Positions 55,134-63,899 of a stretch of 64,000 nt of DNA are shown here, piece after piece. The notes beneath the pieces are model-generated. The model saw only the letters and a list, made by a program, of their open reading frames with translations, did not search any database and was not told the DNA's origin. The stretch comes from Pandoraea sputorum. Its GTDB lineage: Bacteria; Pseudomonadota; Gammaproteobacteria; Burkholderiales; Burkholderiaceae. A program made the position numbers and the translations under genes. Position 1 is the stretch's first letter, and the number at the start of each line of letters is the position of its first letter. The stretch is from contig NZ_CP010431.2 in assembly GCF_000814845.2 (NCBI RefSeq), positions 4,712,001 to 4,776,000 of the forward strand, in the 5' to 3' direction.

Positions 55134-56597
55134 TCACTCCTCTTCGTCCGGCTCCATCTCGACGCCCAGCAGTTCGACAGCCTGCTCGCCGGGCAATGCT
55201 TCGACGGCCTTGAGCTGACGCGCCATCGCCCGGGTACGGACTTCCGCCTTGTCGATGGAGCGTGTCACCGTCTCCAATTGCGACTTCGTCCTGGCGAGCA
55301 CATCGCCGAACTTGGTGAACTCCGTCTTCACCGCACCCAGCACCTGCCAGACTTCGCTGGAACGGCGTTCGATGGCCAGCGTGCGGAATCCCATCTGAAG
55401 GCTGTTGAGCAACGCTGTCAGCGTCGTCGGCCCTGCCACCGTCACGCGATATTCGCGTTGCAGCAGATCCGACAATCCCGGACGTCGCAGCACTTCGGCA
55501 TACAGCCCTTCCGTCGGCAGGAACAGCAGAGCGAAATCGGTGGTGTGCGGCGGCGCCAGATACTTGTCTGCAATCGTCTTCGCTTCCAGACGAATACGCG
55601 TTTCCAGCGCCTTCGAAGCCTCTTCGACCGCGGCCGGGTCGGCGCGCTCCTGCGCATCGAGCAAGCGCTCGTAATCCTCTCGCGGGAACTTGGCATCGAT
55701 CGGCAGCCAGACCGGTTTGCTGCTATCGCCGCTCTGCCCCGGCAAGGCGATCGCAAATTCCACGCGCTCGGTGCTGCCCGGGCGTGTCGCCACATTCTTC
55801 GCATACTGCTCGGGCGTGAGCAATTGTTCGAGGAGCGCCTGCAACTGCACTTCGCCCCAGATACCGCGCGTCTTCACGTTAGTCAGCACGCGCTTGAGAT
55901 CGCCCACTCCTGCGGCGAGCGTCTGCATTTCACCGAGTCCGCGATGCACCTGCTCCAGACGATCCGACACCAGCTTGAACGACTCGCCGAGACGCTGTTC
56001 GAGCGTGGCGTGCAGCTTCTCGTCGACCGTGCGACGCATTTCTTCCAGCTTTGTCGCGTTATTGACCTCGATGTCCTTGAGCTTCTGCTCCAACGTGGCA
56101 CGCACTTCCGCCAGACGTCGCTCGTTGCCTTCGGACAGTTGCGTCAATTGCTGATGCTGCGCTTCGCCGAAGCGACGCAACGTCGACGTCTGCTCTTCAC
56201 GCATCTGCTGGCCGTTGAGCACCAGACTCTGACGAATCGCTTCCAGCTGTGCGGCGTTGGACTCGGTGAGCTTCGCGAGCTGCTGGGCGAAGCCGTCGAT
56301 CTGATTGTTCTGCACCGTGGCGACGCTCGTCATTTGCGCCGCGAGCGTTTGCTGGAACTGCGCCATCTGTGCGCTCTGTTCACCACGACCCGCGCGTGCC
56401 GTCTCGGCGAACTCCTGACGCAACCCGCGTTCGCTGCGGTCTGCCGCGTGCAGCAGATCGTCACGCACATTGGTGAGCGAGTCATTGAGCGTCGCGCGTA
56501 GTGACGCGTCGCCGCCACGCTGCCAGACCTTCACCGCAATCGCGATCATCACCAACAAATTCAGCGCCGCCAGCGCTACCAACACCATCTCGACCAT
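55134..56597 (-). CDS. rmuC: DNA recombination protein RmuC
   Basis: A 487-residue protein of the RmuC family, which limits DNA inversion and recombination at repeats. A membrane segment at about 4-24 (VALAALNLLVMIAIAVKVW) is followed by a long coiled coil (about 40-225), then the PD-(D/E)XK-like nuclease domain with GIWGEVQLQALLEQLLTP, WLPIDAKFPREDYERLL and the later FLPTEGLYAEVL. Length and order are typical. The gene ends close to the converging GNAT unit. Confidence 0.93.
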   Translation of the reverse strand: MVEMVLVALAALNLLVMIAIAVKVWQRGGDASLRATLNDSLTNVRDDLLHAADRSERGLRQEFAETARAGRGEQSAQMAQFQQTLAAQMTSVATVQNNQIDGFAQQLAKLTESNAAQLEAIRQSLVLNGQQMREEQTSTLRRFGEAQHQQLTQLSEGNERRLAEVRATLEQKLKDIEVNNATKLEEMRRTVDEKLHATLEQRLGESFKLVSDRLEQVHRGLGEMQTLAAGVGDLKRVLTNVKTRGIWGEVQLQALLEQLLTPEQYAKNVATRPGSTERVEFAIALPGQSGDSSKPVWLPIDAKFPREDYERLLDAQERADPAAVEEASKALETRIRLEAKTIADKYLAPPHTTDFALLFLPTEGLYAEVLRRPGLSDLLQREYRVTVAGPTTLTALLNSLQMGFRTLAIERRSSEVWQVLGAVKTEFTKFGDVLARTKSQLETVTRSIDKAEVRTRAMARQLKAVEALPGEQAVELLGVEMEPDEEE

Positions 56598-56667
56598 CGC
56601 GTTGCGACTCCCGTTGATTCTTTCTCTATTCTGCCGACGTCACTGCCCACGTCACCGCCCACGTCGC

Positions 56668-57657
56668 TTACGACTTGCGCGCTGCCGGATTGAGCAGACA
56701 AGGCGGTTTGCCTGCGGCCGCCCCAAAGCCCAGCGCCGCGATCAGATTGTCGGCGGCCAGACTGGCCATACCCCGGCGTGTCGCCGCCGACGCGCTCGCG
56801 ATGTGCGGTGTCAGTACAACGTTCGGCACCTTCAGCAAATCGGGATGCACCTTCGGTTCGCCTTCGAACACGTCGAGGCCAGCAGCCGCGATCTGCTTAT
56901 TCGCCAGCGCCCCCGCGAGCGCGGCATCGTCAACGATGCCGCCGCGCGCCAGATTCACCAGCGTGGCCGTCGGCTTCATCTGCGCCAACTCTGCAGCACC
57001 GATGGTGTGATGCGTTGCGCTCGAATACGGCAAGACGAGAATGACGTGATCGGCCGTGCGCAGCAGCGTGTCCTTGTCGACGTAGCTCGCCTTGCACACC
57101 GCTTCCGTCGCGGCATCCAGACGCGAGCGATTGTGATACACCACCCGCATGTTGAAGCCCATGGCGCGACGCGCGATCGCCTGACCGATGCGTCCCATGC
57201 CGACGATGCCCAGCGTGCTGCCATGCACGTCGGCGCCCAGGAACATGTCGTAAGCCCACTTGTCCCAGTGCCCCTCGCGCAACCAGCGCTCGGACTCGGT
57301 CACGCGACGCGCCGTCGCCATCAGCAACGCCCAGCCGAAGTCGGCGGTCGTCTCGTTGAGCACATCAGGGGTGTTCGTCGCCATGACGCCCGCAGCCGTC
57401 ATCGCTTCGATATCGAAGTTGTTGTAGCCCACAGCCATGTTGGCCACCACACGCAGATTCGGCGCACCAGCGAGCACCGACGCATCGATGCGTTCACTCG
57501 CCGTGGTGATCGCACCGGCCTTGTCGGCCAGACGCGCGCGCAACTCGTCGCTCGAAAACACCGTATCGGCATCGTTGCGCTCGACGTCGAAGTACTGCGC
57601 CAGACGCTCGATCACGTCCGGGAAAATGGCTCGGGCTACCAGGATCTTCGGTTTCAC
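56668..57657 (-). CDS. D-2-hydroxyacid dehydrogenase (glyoxylate/hydroxypyruvate reductase type)
   Basis: A 329-residue NAD(P)-dependent reductase. The nucleotide site is GMGRIGQAIARRAMGF (about 155-170), the substrate-binding Arg in NLARGGIVDD, the Glu in FEGEPKVHPDL and the catalytic His in LTPHIASAS. It most resembles GhrB-type 2-ketogluconate/hydroxypyruvate reductases; which substrate it prefers is not visible. It lies 49 bases after the NhaD-type gene on the same strand and precedes rmuC by 70, so it may be co-transcribed. Confidence 0.9.
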   Translation of the reverse strand: MKPKILVARAIFPDVIERLAQYFDVERNDADTVFSSDELRARLADKAGAITTASERIDASVLAGAPNLRVVANMAVGYNNFDIEAMTAAGVMATNTPDVLNETTADFGWALLMATARRVTESERWLREGHWDKWAYDMFLGADVHGSTLGIVGMGRIGQAIARRAMGFNMRVVYHNRSRLDAATEAVCKASYVDKDTLLRTADHVILVLPYSSATHHTIGAAELAQMKPTATLVNLARGGIVDDAALAGALANKQIAAAGLDVFEGEPKVHPDLLKVPNVVLTPHIASASAATRRGMASLAADNLIAALGFGAAAGKPPCLLNPAARKS

Positions 57658-57706
57658 CAGTTGTCTCGTAAAGGTTGGCCGCGTGGCTACTTGGCGCTAT
57701 GGCGGC

Positions 57707-59125
57707 TCAGAAGAATATCAGGGTCATCACAACGAACAGCGGCAGCAAAATCGCGCCCGACCACAGCATATAGCCAAAGAAGCTCGGCATGCGAATACCG
57801 CGTTGCTCCGCAATGGCCTTCACCATGAAGTTCGGGGCATTCCCGATGTAGGTATTCGCGCCCATGAACACAGCGCCCGCCGAGATCGCCGCCAGCGTGG
57901 CTGCACCGCTCGTCATCAGCGACGCTGCATCGCCACCCGCCGTATTGAAGAACACGAGATACGTCGGCGCGTTATCCAGGAACGATGACAACAACCCCGT
58001 CGCCCAGAAGTACATGACGTTGTCCGGCGCACCGCCCGGCCCCGTGACGAGACGAATCACCCAGCCCAGCGCACCGGCTTCGCCCGCACGCAGAATCGCC
58101 ACCACGGGAATGATCGTCAGGAAGATGCCTGCGAACAGCTTGGCAACCTCCTTCATCGGCTCCCAGTTGAAGCCGTTGCCTTCGCGCGCCGTACGCGGCG
58201 TGATCGCCAGCGAGATCAGCGTCACCCCCACCAGGCCGACATCACGCGCCAGATTCTGCAATGCGACCGGCGTGCCGAATACGTCGAACGAGACGTCCGG
58301 CTTCCAGATACCACTCATTAGCACCAGACCGACGGCGGCCGCGAGCAGAATGAAGTTACGTTTGCCTTCGAGTCGCAGCGGCGCGGCGTGCGGCGTCGGA
58401 TCCAGCGCTTCGATCTGACGTTCGTTCTTCTGACGGAAATGGTAAGCGTCGATGATGAAGAACAGCACCAGCAATACAGCACAGATGAACAGTGTTTCCG
58501 GCCAGATGTGCGCCGTCGTCCAGAAGAAATCCACACCTTGCAGGAAACCGAGGAACAGCGGCGGGTCGCCCAGCGGGGTCAGCGAACCACCGGCGTTGGC
58601 CACGAGGAAGATGAAGAAGACGACGACGTGAACGTTGTGTTTGCGGTTGTCGTTCGCACGAATCAGCGGACGAATCAGCAGCATGGCCGCGCCGGTCGTA
58701 CCCATGATGCTCGCCAGCACGGTGCCCAGCGCCAGCAACCCGGTATTGAGCCACGGCCCACCCCGCAAGTTGCCGTGCACGCAGATGCCACCGGCCGTCG
58801 TGAACAAAGCCGTGAGCAGGACGACGAACGGAATGTACTCGCCGACGACCGCGTGAACCGCCCCGTACCATGCCGCCCCGGCACCGAAGACCAGCGCGAA
58901 CGGCAGCAGGAAAGCTGCGCCCCAGAATGCCGCGATCTTGCCGAAGTGGTGGTGCCAGAACGCGGGTGCGAGCAACGGCCCGAGCGCAATCGACAGCAGC
59001 AATCCCGCAAACGGCACGCCCCACCAGGCGACGAGTTGTGCGCCGTCCGGTCCGGCAGCGAAAGCCGCCGGGCTTGCCAATGCCAGCCCCGTCGCGGTCA
59101 GTGCTCCCCAAATCCCCTTATGCAT
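57707..59125 (-). CDS. NhaD-type sodium:proton antiporter
   Basis: A 472-residue inner-membrane protein with about 12-13 membrane segments and an N-terminal stretch that could be a cleaved signal (ATGLALASPAAFAA). Landmarks are VVFFIFLVANAGGSLTPLGDPPLFLGFLQGV (shortened; conserved in the ion-transporter superfamily), GLLSSFLDNAPTYLVFF and GANTYIGNAPNFMVKAIAEQRGI, which match NhaD-like proteins. Na+ or Li+ exchange for protons is the family role. A perfect palindrome lies 79 bases upstream of the start. Confidence 0.88.
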   Translation of the reverse strand: MHKGIWGALTATGLALASPAAFAAGPDGAQLVAWWGVPFAGLLLSIALGPLLAPAFWHHHFGKIAAFWGAAFLLPFALVFGAGAAWYGAVHAVVGEYIPFVVLLTALFTTAGGICVHGNLRGGPWLNTGLLALGTVLASIMGTTGAAMLLIRPLIRANDNRKHNVHVVVFFIFLVANAGGSLTPLGDPPLFLGFLQGVDFFWTTAHIWPETLFICAVLLVLFFIIDAYHFRQKNERQIEALDPTPHAAPLRLEGKRNFILLAAAVGLVLMSGIWKPDVSFDVFGTPVALQNLARDVGLVGVTLISLAITPRTAREGNGFNWEPMKEVAKLFAGIFLTIIPVVAILRAGEAGALGWVIRLVTGPGGAPDNVMYFWATGLLSSFLDNAPTYLVFFNTAGGDAASLMTSGAATLAAISAGAVFMGANTYIGNAPNFMVKAIAEQRGIRMPSFFGYMLWSGAILLPLFVVMTLIFF

Positions 59126-59203
59126 TGTTTCTGGTTCCTAGTGATTGATGGTCGACTGCGTACGAGTCACCGTCAGCGCCGGAGTGCCCAAAACGACACG
59201 ACC

Positions 59204-59219
59204 TTGGGATAAATCCCAA
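59204..59219. promoter_or_regulatory. Palindrome upstream of the NhaD-type gene
   Basis: TTGGGAT (59204-59210), AA, ATCCCAA (59213-59219): a perfect 16-base palindrome between the lutC stop and the NhaD-type start. It may be an operator or a small hairpin; nothing else in this 251-base gap is recognisable. Confidence 0.35.
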
Positions 59220-59376
59220 AATAATGGTGTGTACTTCTCGAAAGGACCGACGCCTTCGGCATTCGGTCGCTTTCCGCAGTCTTGCGACCCGCCGTCGCGC
59301 ATCTACGCAGGCGAGTGAGAAAGTCGACGTCGATGCGTCGCGCGTCGGGTCGACCGTCGGCGCGACACGGCGCTAC

Positions 59377-60039
59377 TTAAGCGCCGTCGACAATGATGAG
59401 ATGGACACGGTAGGGCCCATGTGCGCCCAGCACCAGCGTCTGTTCGATATCGGCGGTCCGCGACGGTCCCGCAATGAAATTGGTCGCGCGCGAGAGTTGT
59501 CCTCGTTCGCTGCGCATCAGCGCAAAGCCGTCTTCGTGACCGGCGACGACCCGCGACGCAGGCACGACGGCGATGTGCGTCTCGGGCAGGAGCGTTGCCG
59601 AAGCAAACGTCTCCGGTCCCGACATCATCATCAGCGCGCCAGTCTCGGCAATCGCGCAGAAGCAGCCGGTGATACCAACGAGATCGTCGCCGTGCGGCTT
59701 GCGGAATTCGACTTCGCAGCCAGCGCTGGCCCAATCGAGCGAGCGCAGCGTCGGCCATGCGACCGCGCGTGTGGTCAGACCGTTCGCCTGCAAATACGTG
59801 CTGGCCGCCGCCGGCACGTCGCTCATGGCGGGAACGCGGTCGATCGTCGTTGAGAGGGCCTCGGCCTTGGCGATGAACGTCGCCATGATGTCGCCGGACA
59901 TCGCCGGACGCGGTCCCTGCGGATGCCGCGCCAGATAGTCCTCGGCCGCAGCCTGCTCGTTCGCGCGGGCGGCATCGGGACGATGCTGGGCGTTGCGAAT
60001 GCGGGCGAAGATGCGATTGCGAGCGTCGGAGGTATCCAT
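59377..60039 (-). CDS. lutC: LutC/YkgG-family protein (lactate utilisation protein C)
   Basis: A 220-residue protein of the LUD domain family. LutC is one of three parts (LutA, LutB, LutC) of an iron-sulfur L-lactate oxidase complex, but neither lutA nor lutB lies in the window. Conserved features: ARNRIFARIRNAQ at the N-terminus, GITGCFCAIAETGALMMMSGPE and LLPETHIAVVPASRVV. I start at 60039; the frame beyond overlaps nothing conserved. It lies 169 bases after pncB on the same strand. The lack of partners makes lactate oxidation uncertain; some LUD proteins act elsewhere. Confidence 0.85.
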   Translation of the reverse strand: MDTSDARNRIFARIRNAQHRPDAARANEQAAAEDYLARHPQGPRPAMSGDIMATFIAKAEALSTTIDRVPAMSDVPAAASTYLQANGLTTRAVAWPTLRSLDWASAGCEVEFRKPHGDDLVGITGCFCAIAETGALMMMSGPETFASATLLPETHIAVVPASRVVAGHEDGFALMRSERGQLSRATNFIAGPSRTADIEQTLVLGAHGPYRVHLIIVDGA

Positions 60040-60208
60040 GGGCTGTCCTGTGAAGCCGACGCGCCGGTCTGCGCTCGGCGTCGTCACTGTGTCGTCTCTC
60101 GAAGCCGCCGGGCCTGAGTCCGGCGGGCGATGCGCAATTATAGCGGGTGGGTCTGCCAGCGCGACGCGCGTTCGCTCACAATCGGAATCGTCTGCACCCG
60201 CCTTCGGA

Positions 60209-61402
60209 TCACTTCGCCTTTTCCGGCAACGGTGCGATCTCGAACACCTGACGCAGATACGCCAGATAAGCATCGTCCTCGCACATATTCTTGCCTGGCG
60301 AGTCCGACAGCTTGGCCACCGGCTGACCGTTGCAACGCACCATCTTGATGACGATCTGCAATGGCTGATAGCCGAGGTCATTCGTCAGATTTGTCCCGAC
60401 GCCAAAAGCCAGTTTGCAGCGGTCACGGAAGCGCTCGAAAAGCTGCAACACCTTCGGAATGTCCAGACCGTCCGAGAAGATCATGGTCTTGGTATGCGCG
60501 TCGACACGGTTCTGCGCGTAATGCTCCAGCAAACGCTCGCCCCACGCGAACGGATCGCCTGAGTCGTGGCGGGCGCCGTCGAAAAGCTTGCAGAAGTACA
60601 TGTCGAAGTCGCGCAGGAAGGCGGACATGCCGTAGACGTCGGAGAGCGCGATCCCGAGGTCGCCGCGATACTCCTTCGCCCACGTCTCGAACCCGAAAAT
60701 CTGCGAATCGCGCAGACGCGGGCCCAGCGCCTGACACGCCTGAAGATACTCGTGCGCCATCGTGCCCAGCGGCGTGAGCCCCAGCTTCGACGCGTAGTAC
60801 ACATTGCTCGTGCCAGCGAACTGCTCGCCGAGTTCGTCGCGCAACGTGTGAATCACTTCCTCATGCCACTCTTTCGAGAAACGGCGACGCGTCCCGTAAT
60901 CGGCGATTTTGCAGTCACGGTAATCGACCGGCTCCGCCAGCATGCAAATCTTGTCCTTGAGACGCTGACGCCCTTCCTCATACGCGGGCGTGCGCTGCGT
61001 ATTACGGAAATACACCTCGTTGACGATGGCGAGCACGGGAATCTCGAAGAGAATCGTGTGCAACCAGGGCCCGCGAATTTCGATGTCGATCTCACCGTTG
61101 CCCTTGGGCGAAGGTGTGACCGTGATGTACTTCTCGTTCAGATGGAACAGGTCGAGGAAGTCGATGAAATCGCTCTTGATGAAGCGCATCGCGCCGAGAT
61201 AGCGCAGCTCCGACTCCGTGAAGCGAAGCCCGCAAAGCAGGCGAATCTCGTCGCGGATCTCATCGACGTAGGGCGTGAGGTCGACGCCTTCGGTGCGGCA
61301 CTTGAAGCGGTATTCGACCTGAGCCGCAGGAAAGTGATGCAGAACGACCTGCATCATCGTGAACTTGTAGAGATCGGTATCGAGCAGCGACGTGATGATC
61401 AT
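60209..61402 (-). CDS. pncB: Nicotinate phosphoribosyltransferase
   Basis: A 397-residue enzyme of the NAD salvage pathway that joins nicotinate and PRPP with ATP. It begins with [21 protein letters not shown], has [11 protein letters not shown], the autophosphorylated His probably in [13 protein letters not shown], and [19 protein letters not shown] at the PRPP site. Length agrees with E. coli PncB (400). The ATG at 61402 is preferred to codons at 61426. It diverges from fdxA across a 336-base gap. Confidence 0.96.
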   Translation of the reverse strand: MIITSLLDTDLYKFTMMQVVLHHFPAAQVEYRFKCRTEGVDLTPYVDEIRDEIRLLCGLRFTESELRYLGAMRFIKSDFIDFLDLFHLNEKYITVTPSPKGNGEIDIEIRGPWLHTILFEIPVLAIVNEVYFRNTQRTPAYEEGRQRLKDKICMLAEPVDYRDCKIADYGTRRRFSKEWHEEVIHTLRDELGEQFAGTSNVYYASKLGLTPLGTMAHEYLQACQALGPRLRDSQIFGFETWAKEYRGDLGIALSDVYGMSAFLRDFDMYFCKLFDGARHDSGDPFAWGERLLEHYAQNRVDAHTKTMIFSDGLDIPKVLQLFERFRDRCKLAFGVGTNLTNDLGYQPLQIVIKMVRCNGQPVAKLSDSPGKNMCEDDAYLAYLRQVFEIAPLPEKAK

Positions 61403-61738
61403 GACGACAGGCTCCGTGCGGAGCACTCACGAGAAAACATCGAACGCTGCCGAACGTTCGCGCGTACTTATACTTTCATACGCTCGGAAAGCTCATTGAC
61501 GGGCAGCGCACAGGAACAACTGGCATCGTACCGCAAAGCGGTGTCACGCATCACATCATCCCCCATGCGACGAGGGCGCGCGGCATGCCTCGCAGTGAGG
61601 TATACGAAAGCCTGCGAGGCGTATCTGACGTCCGACGGCAACGCCCGTTCGGCTCTCGCACCCGCAATGGCGGGCTGCGTTACAATACGCGCTTTAACGG
61701 CCGATCGAAGCCGTTTTGCGCCCTACTCTGGAGTTGGC
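61403..61738. other. 336-base gap between divergent pncB and fdxA
   Basis: No gene is supported. A -10-like TACAAT at 61681-61686 lies about 53 bases before fdxA and is the best promoter candidate; no good -35 box precedes it. No clear pncB promoter or NAD-responsive box was recognised. Confidence 0.4.
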
Positions 61739-62062
61739 ATGACGCACGTTGTCACCGAAAGCTGCATCAAATGTAAATTCACCGACTGTGTGGACGTTTG
61801 CCCCGTGGACTGCTTCCGCGAAGGCCCTAACTTCCTGTCCATCGATCCGGACGAGTGCATTGATTGCGCGGTCTGCGTGGCCGAGTGCCCGGTGAATGCC
61901 ATTTATGCCGAAGAGGACGTGCCGGGCGACCAGCAGGAATTCATCAAGCTCAACGCCGAGCTCTCGCCGGGCTGGCCGAGCATCACGAAGACGAAGCCGT
62001 CGCTCCCCGATGCGGACGACTGGAAGGACGTCAAGGAAAAGCTCCATCTGCTCGAACGCTGA
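61739..62062 (+). CDS. fdxA: Seven-iron ferredoxin FdxA
   Basis: A 107-residue ferredoxin with one [3Fe-4S] and one [4Fe-4S] cluster. Ligand cysteines are in [19 protein letters not shown] and [17 protein letters not shown]. The sequence from [13 protein letters not shown] matches the well-known pseudomonad and Azotobacter-type FdI family at the expected length. CTGGAG precedes the ATG. In cells it passes electrons to unidentified low-potential partners. Confidence 0.96.
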   Translation: MTHVVTESCIKCKFTDCVDVCPVDCFREGPNFLSIDPDECIDCAVCVAECPVNAIYAEEDVPGDQQEFIKLNAELSPGWPSITKTKPSLPDADDWKDVKEKLHLLER

Positions 62063-62121
62063 GCCACGAGCGCGACTGGCGGAATTCGCACGTCGGACGC
62101 ATAAAAAATGCGTCCGGAGTG

Positions 62122-62151
62122 TTGACAGTGTGTAAAAACCGCCACTATAAT
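62122..62151 (+). promoter_or_regulatory. Consensus sigma-70 promoter of the tRNA-Asn pair
   Basis: TTGACA (62122-62127), 18-base spacer, TATAAT (62146-62151): both boxes are perfect consensus. The tRNA begins 15 bases later, so the primary transcript has a leader of only a few bases. Confidence 0.92.
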
Positions 62152-62166
62152 CGCTTTCTCTTTTGA

Positions 62167-62242
62167 TCCCCGATAGCTCAGTTGGTAGAGCGCCGGACTG
62201 TTAATCCGTAGGTCCCTGGTTCGAGCCCAGGTCGGGGAGCCA
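62167..62242 (+). tRNA. tRNA-Asn (anticodon GTT), copy 1
   Basis: A 76-base tRNA with encoded CCA. Acceptor arm TCCCCGA pairs with TCGGGGA, D-arm AGCTCAGTTGGTAGAGC, anticodon loop CTGTTAA with GTT, T-arm TGGTTCGAGCCCA. It lies next to a second tRNA-Asn in which one acceptor pair differs. Confidence 0.96.
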
Positions 62243-62328
62243 AGAATACCGAAGCGATGGCCTCGCTCCCGCGAGGCTTTTGTTTTAGTCGGCACATCGT
62301 TACAGCGTTGTGCGACTGCCAAGTTTGA

Positions 62329-62404
62329 TCCTCGATAGCTCAGTCGGTAGAGCGCCGGACTGTTAATCCGTAGGTCCCTGGTTCGAGCCCAGGTCGAGGA
62401 GCCA
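62329..62404 (+). tRNA. tRNA-Asn (anticodon GTT), copy 2
   Basis: A 76-base tRNA with encoded CCA. The acceptor arm is TCCTCGA/TCGAGGA, so the fourth pair is T-A instead of C-G in copy 1; there is also one difference in the D-loop (CAGTCGG for CAGTTGG). Anticodon and T-arms are the same. A terminator follows at once. Confidence 0.96.
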
Positions 62405-62410
62405 AAACAC

Positions 62411-62438
62411 AAAAAGCCCGTCATTGACGGGCTTTTTT
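62411..62438 (+). terminator. Intrinsic terminator after the tRNA-Asn pair
   Basis: AAAAGCCCGTCA and TGACGGGCTTTT pair with a minimal loop and six T at the 3' end. Confidence 0.9.
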
Positions 62439-62493
62439 GTTTTCTGCGTCCTGATCGTTCGACGACGAAGACAAGCCGACGACCCTCAAATAA

Positions 62494-62527
62494 GAAAACG
62501 GGGCACCGTTTCCGGCACCCCGTTTTC
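62494..62527 (-). terminator. Intrinsic terminator after the OFA carrier gene
   Basis: GAAAACGGGG (62494-62503) and CCCCGTTTTC (62518-62527) form a 10-base perfect stem. On the minus strand it is followed by a TTTTC-TTATTTG-like tail, 47 bases after the carrier stop. Confidence 0.75.
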
Positions 62528-62573
62528 CTGTCGTCAATACTGCTTAGACCCGATACAACAGCCTGCTGCGGCC

Positions 62574-63899
62574 TTACTCGCTGGCAGGCGCGCCCATCGC
62601 CACCGACGGGCTCGTCGATGCCTTTGCGCTGTTGCTGTTTTCGGATTCGATCCAGCGACGGCGCATCGGGGCGAGCACGAACTTCGCACCCACTGCCGCC
62701 ACGATACTGATACTCGCCGCAGCGATGAATACGCGATCCCAGTGACCGCCGACAGCCAGCACCGAAGCCAGCGGCACCAGCAACGCAGCCGTGCCCTTGG
62801 CGGTGTACAGCGTGCCCGCGTTCGAGGCGGCGTTCTTGCTGCCGAACGTGTCCGCACACAGCGCCGGGAAGATCGAGAAGATTTCGCCCCAGCACAGGAA
62901 GGTCATCGCTGCGAAGAACACGAACATATACGGGTTCTGACCGAAGTGCATCAGACCGAGCATCGCCACGCCTTCCCCAAGGAAGATGATGAACATAGCG
63001 TTTTCACGACCGATCTTGTCCGAAACGAAGCCACACAGCGGACGCGTAAAGCCGTTGCACAGATTGTCGATCGACAGCGTCATCGTCAGCAACGGCAGCG
63101 TTGCACCGAACAGCGTCATCGGCATCGAAGCAATGCCATAGTCCTTCGCGATCGGACCGATCTGCGCCGTGGCCATCAGACCGCCAGCAGCCACCGCAAC
63201 GAAGCAGATGTAGATCACCCAGAAGACCGGCGTGCGAATCATCTGGCCCGACGTGTAGTCCTGCTTCGTCGCCAGGTTGCGGCGCGACACCGTCACCCCC
63301 TTCGGTGCACGCGGCTTGACCAGCAACAGCGCGAGGACGAAGATCGCCACGCCTTGCACAATGCCGAAGTTGAAGAACGCTGCCTCATAACCCGACGCCT
63401 TGATCATGTTCGCGATCGGAATCACGGTGATGGCAGCGCCCGCACCGAAACCCGCCGCCGTCAGACCGGCCGCCAGACCGCGCTTGTCCGGGAACCACTT
63501 CAGCGCATTACCCACGCAGGTGCCGTACACGCAACCGGCACCGATACCCGCGATGACAGCTGCCGTATAGAGCACCGTCAGCGACTCCGCGTAGGAATAC
63601 ATGATCCACGACAGCCCGACGCAGACCGCGCCGCCGGCCACCACGGGACGCGGCCCGAAGCGATCCACCAGCCAGCCCTCGATCGGAACCAGCCACGTTT
63701 CCACCACGATGAAAATCGAGAACGCCACCTGAATCGCCGCGACGCCCCAGTTGTGCTTGGCTTGCATCGGCTCGACGAACAACGTCCACGAATATTGCAA
63801 ATTGGCCACAAGGCCCATACAGATGATGCCGATCACCAGTTGTGACCAGCGCCCTCCCAGAAAAGAGGTCTTCTCCTCCGGTTGCGCAGCTGCTTGCAT
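62574..63899 (-). CDS. oxlT: OFA-family MFS transporter, oxalate/formate antiporter type
   Basis: A 441-residue major-facilitator carrier with 12 membrane segments. The oxalate/formate antiporter family is indicated by LVANLQYSWTLFVEPMQ in the first helix, WLVPIEGWLVDRFGPRPVV in the loop after helix 2, GIGAGCVYGTCVGNALKWFPDKRG and CWGEIFSIFPALCADTFG. GGAGGC precedes the ATG. Oxalobacter OxlT swaps oxalate for formate; this protein is likely similar, but substrate is unproven. If oxalate-degrading genes lie upstream, they are outside the window. The symbol is by family analogy. Confidence 0.85.
   Translation of the reverse strand: MQAAAQPEEKTSFLGGRWSQLVIGIICMGLVANLQYSWTLFVEPMQAKHNWGVAAIQVAFSIFIVVETWLVPIEGWLVDRFGPRPVVAGGAVCVGLSWIMYSYAESLTVLYTAAVIAGIGAGCVYGTCVGNALKWFPDKRGLAAGLTAAGFGAGAAITVIPIANMIKASGYEAAFFNFGIVQGVAIFVLALLLVKPRAPKGVTVSRRNLATKQDYTSGQMIRTPVFWVIYICFVAVAAGGLMATAQIGPIAKDYGIASMPMTLFGATLPLLTMTLSIDNLCNGFTRPLCGFVSDKIGRENAMFIIFLGEGVAMLGLMHFGQNPYMFVFFAAMTFLCWGEIFSIFPALCADTFGSKNAASNAGTLYTAKGTAALLVPLASVLAVGGHWDRVFIAAASISIVAAVGAKFVLAPMRRRWIESENSNSAKASTSPSVAMGAPASE

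Noticed and set aside
60040..60381. N-terminal extension of lutC up to 60381
   Set aside because: The extra 114 residues overlap the 3' end of pncB in another frame, are Arg/Cys/Ser-rich and do not resemble LutC; the ATG at 60039 gives the conserved start.
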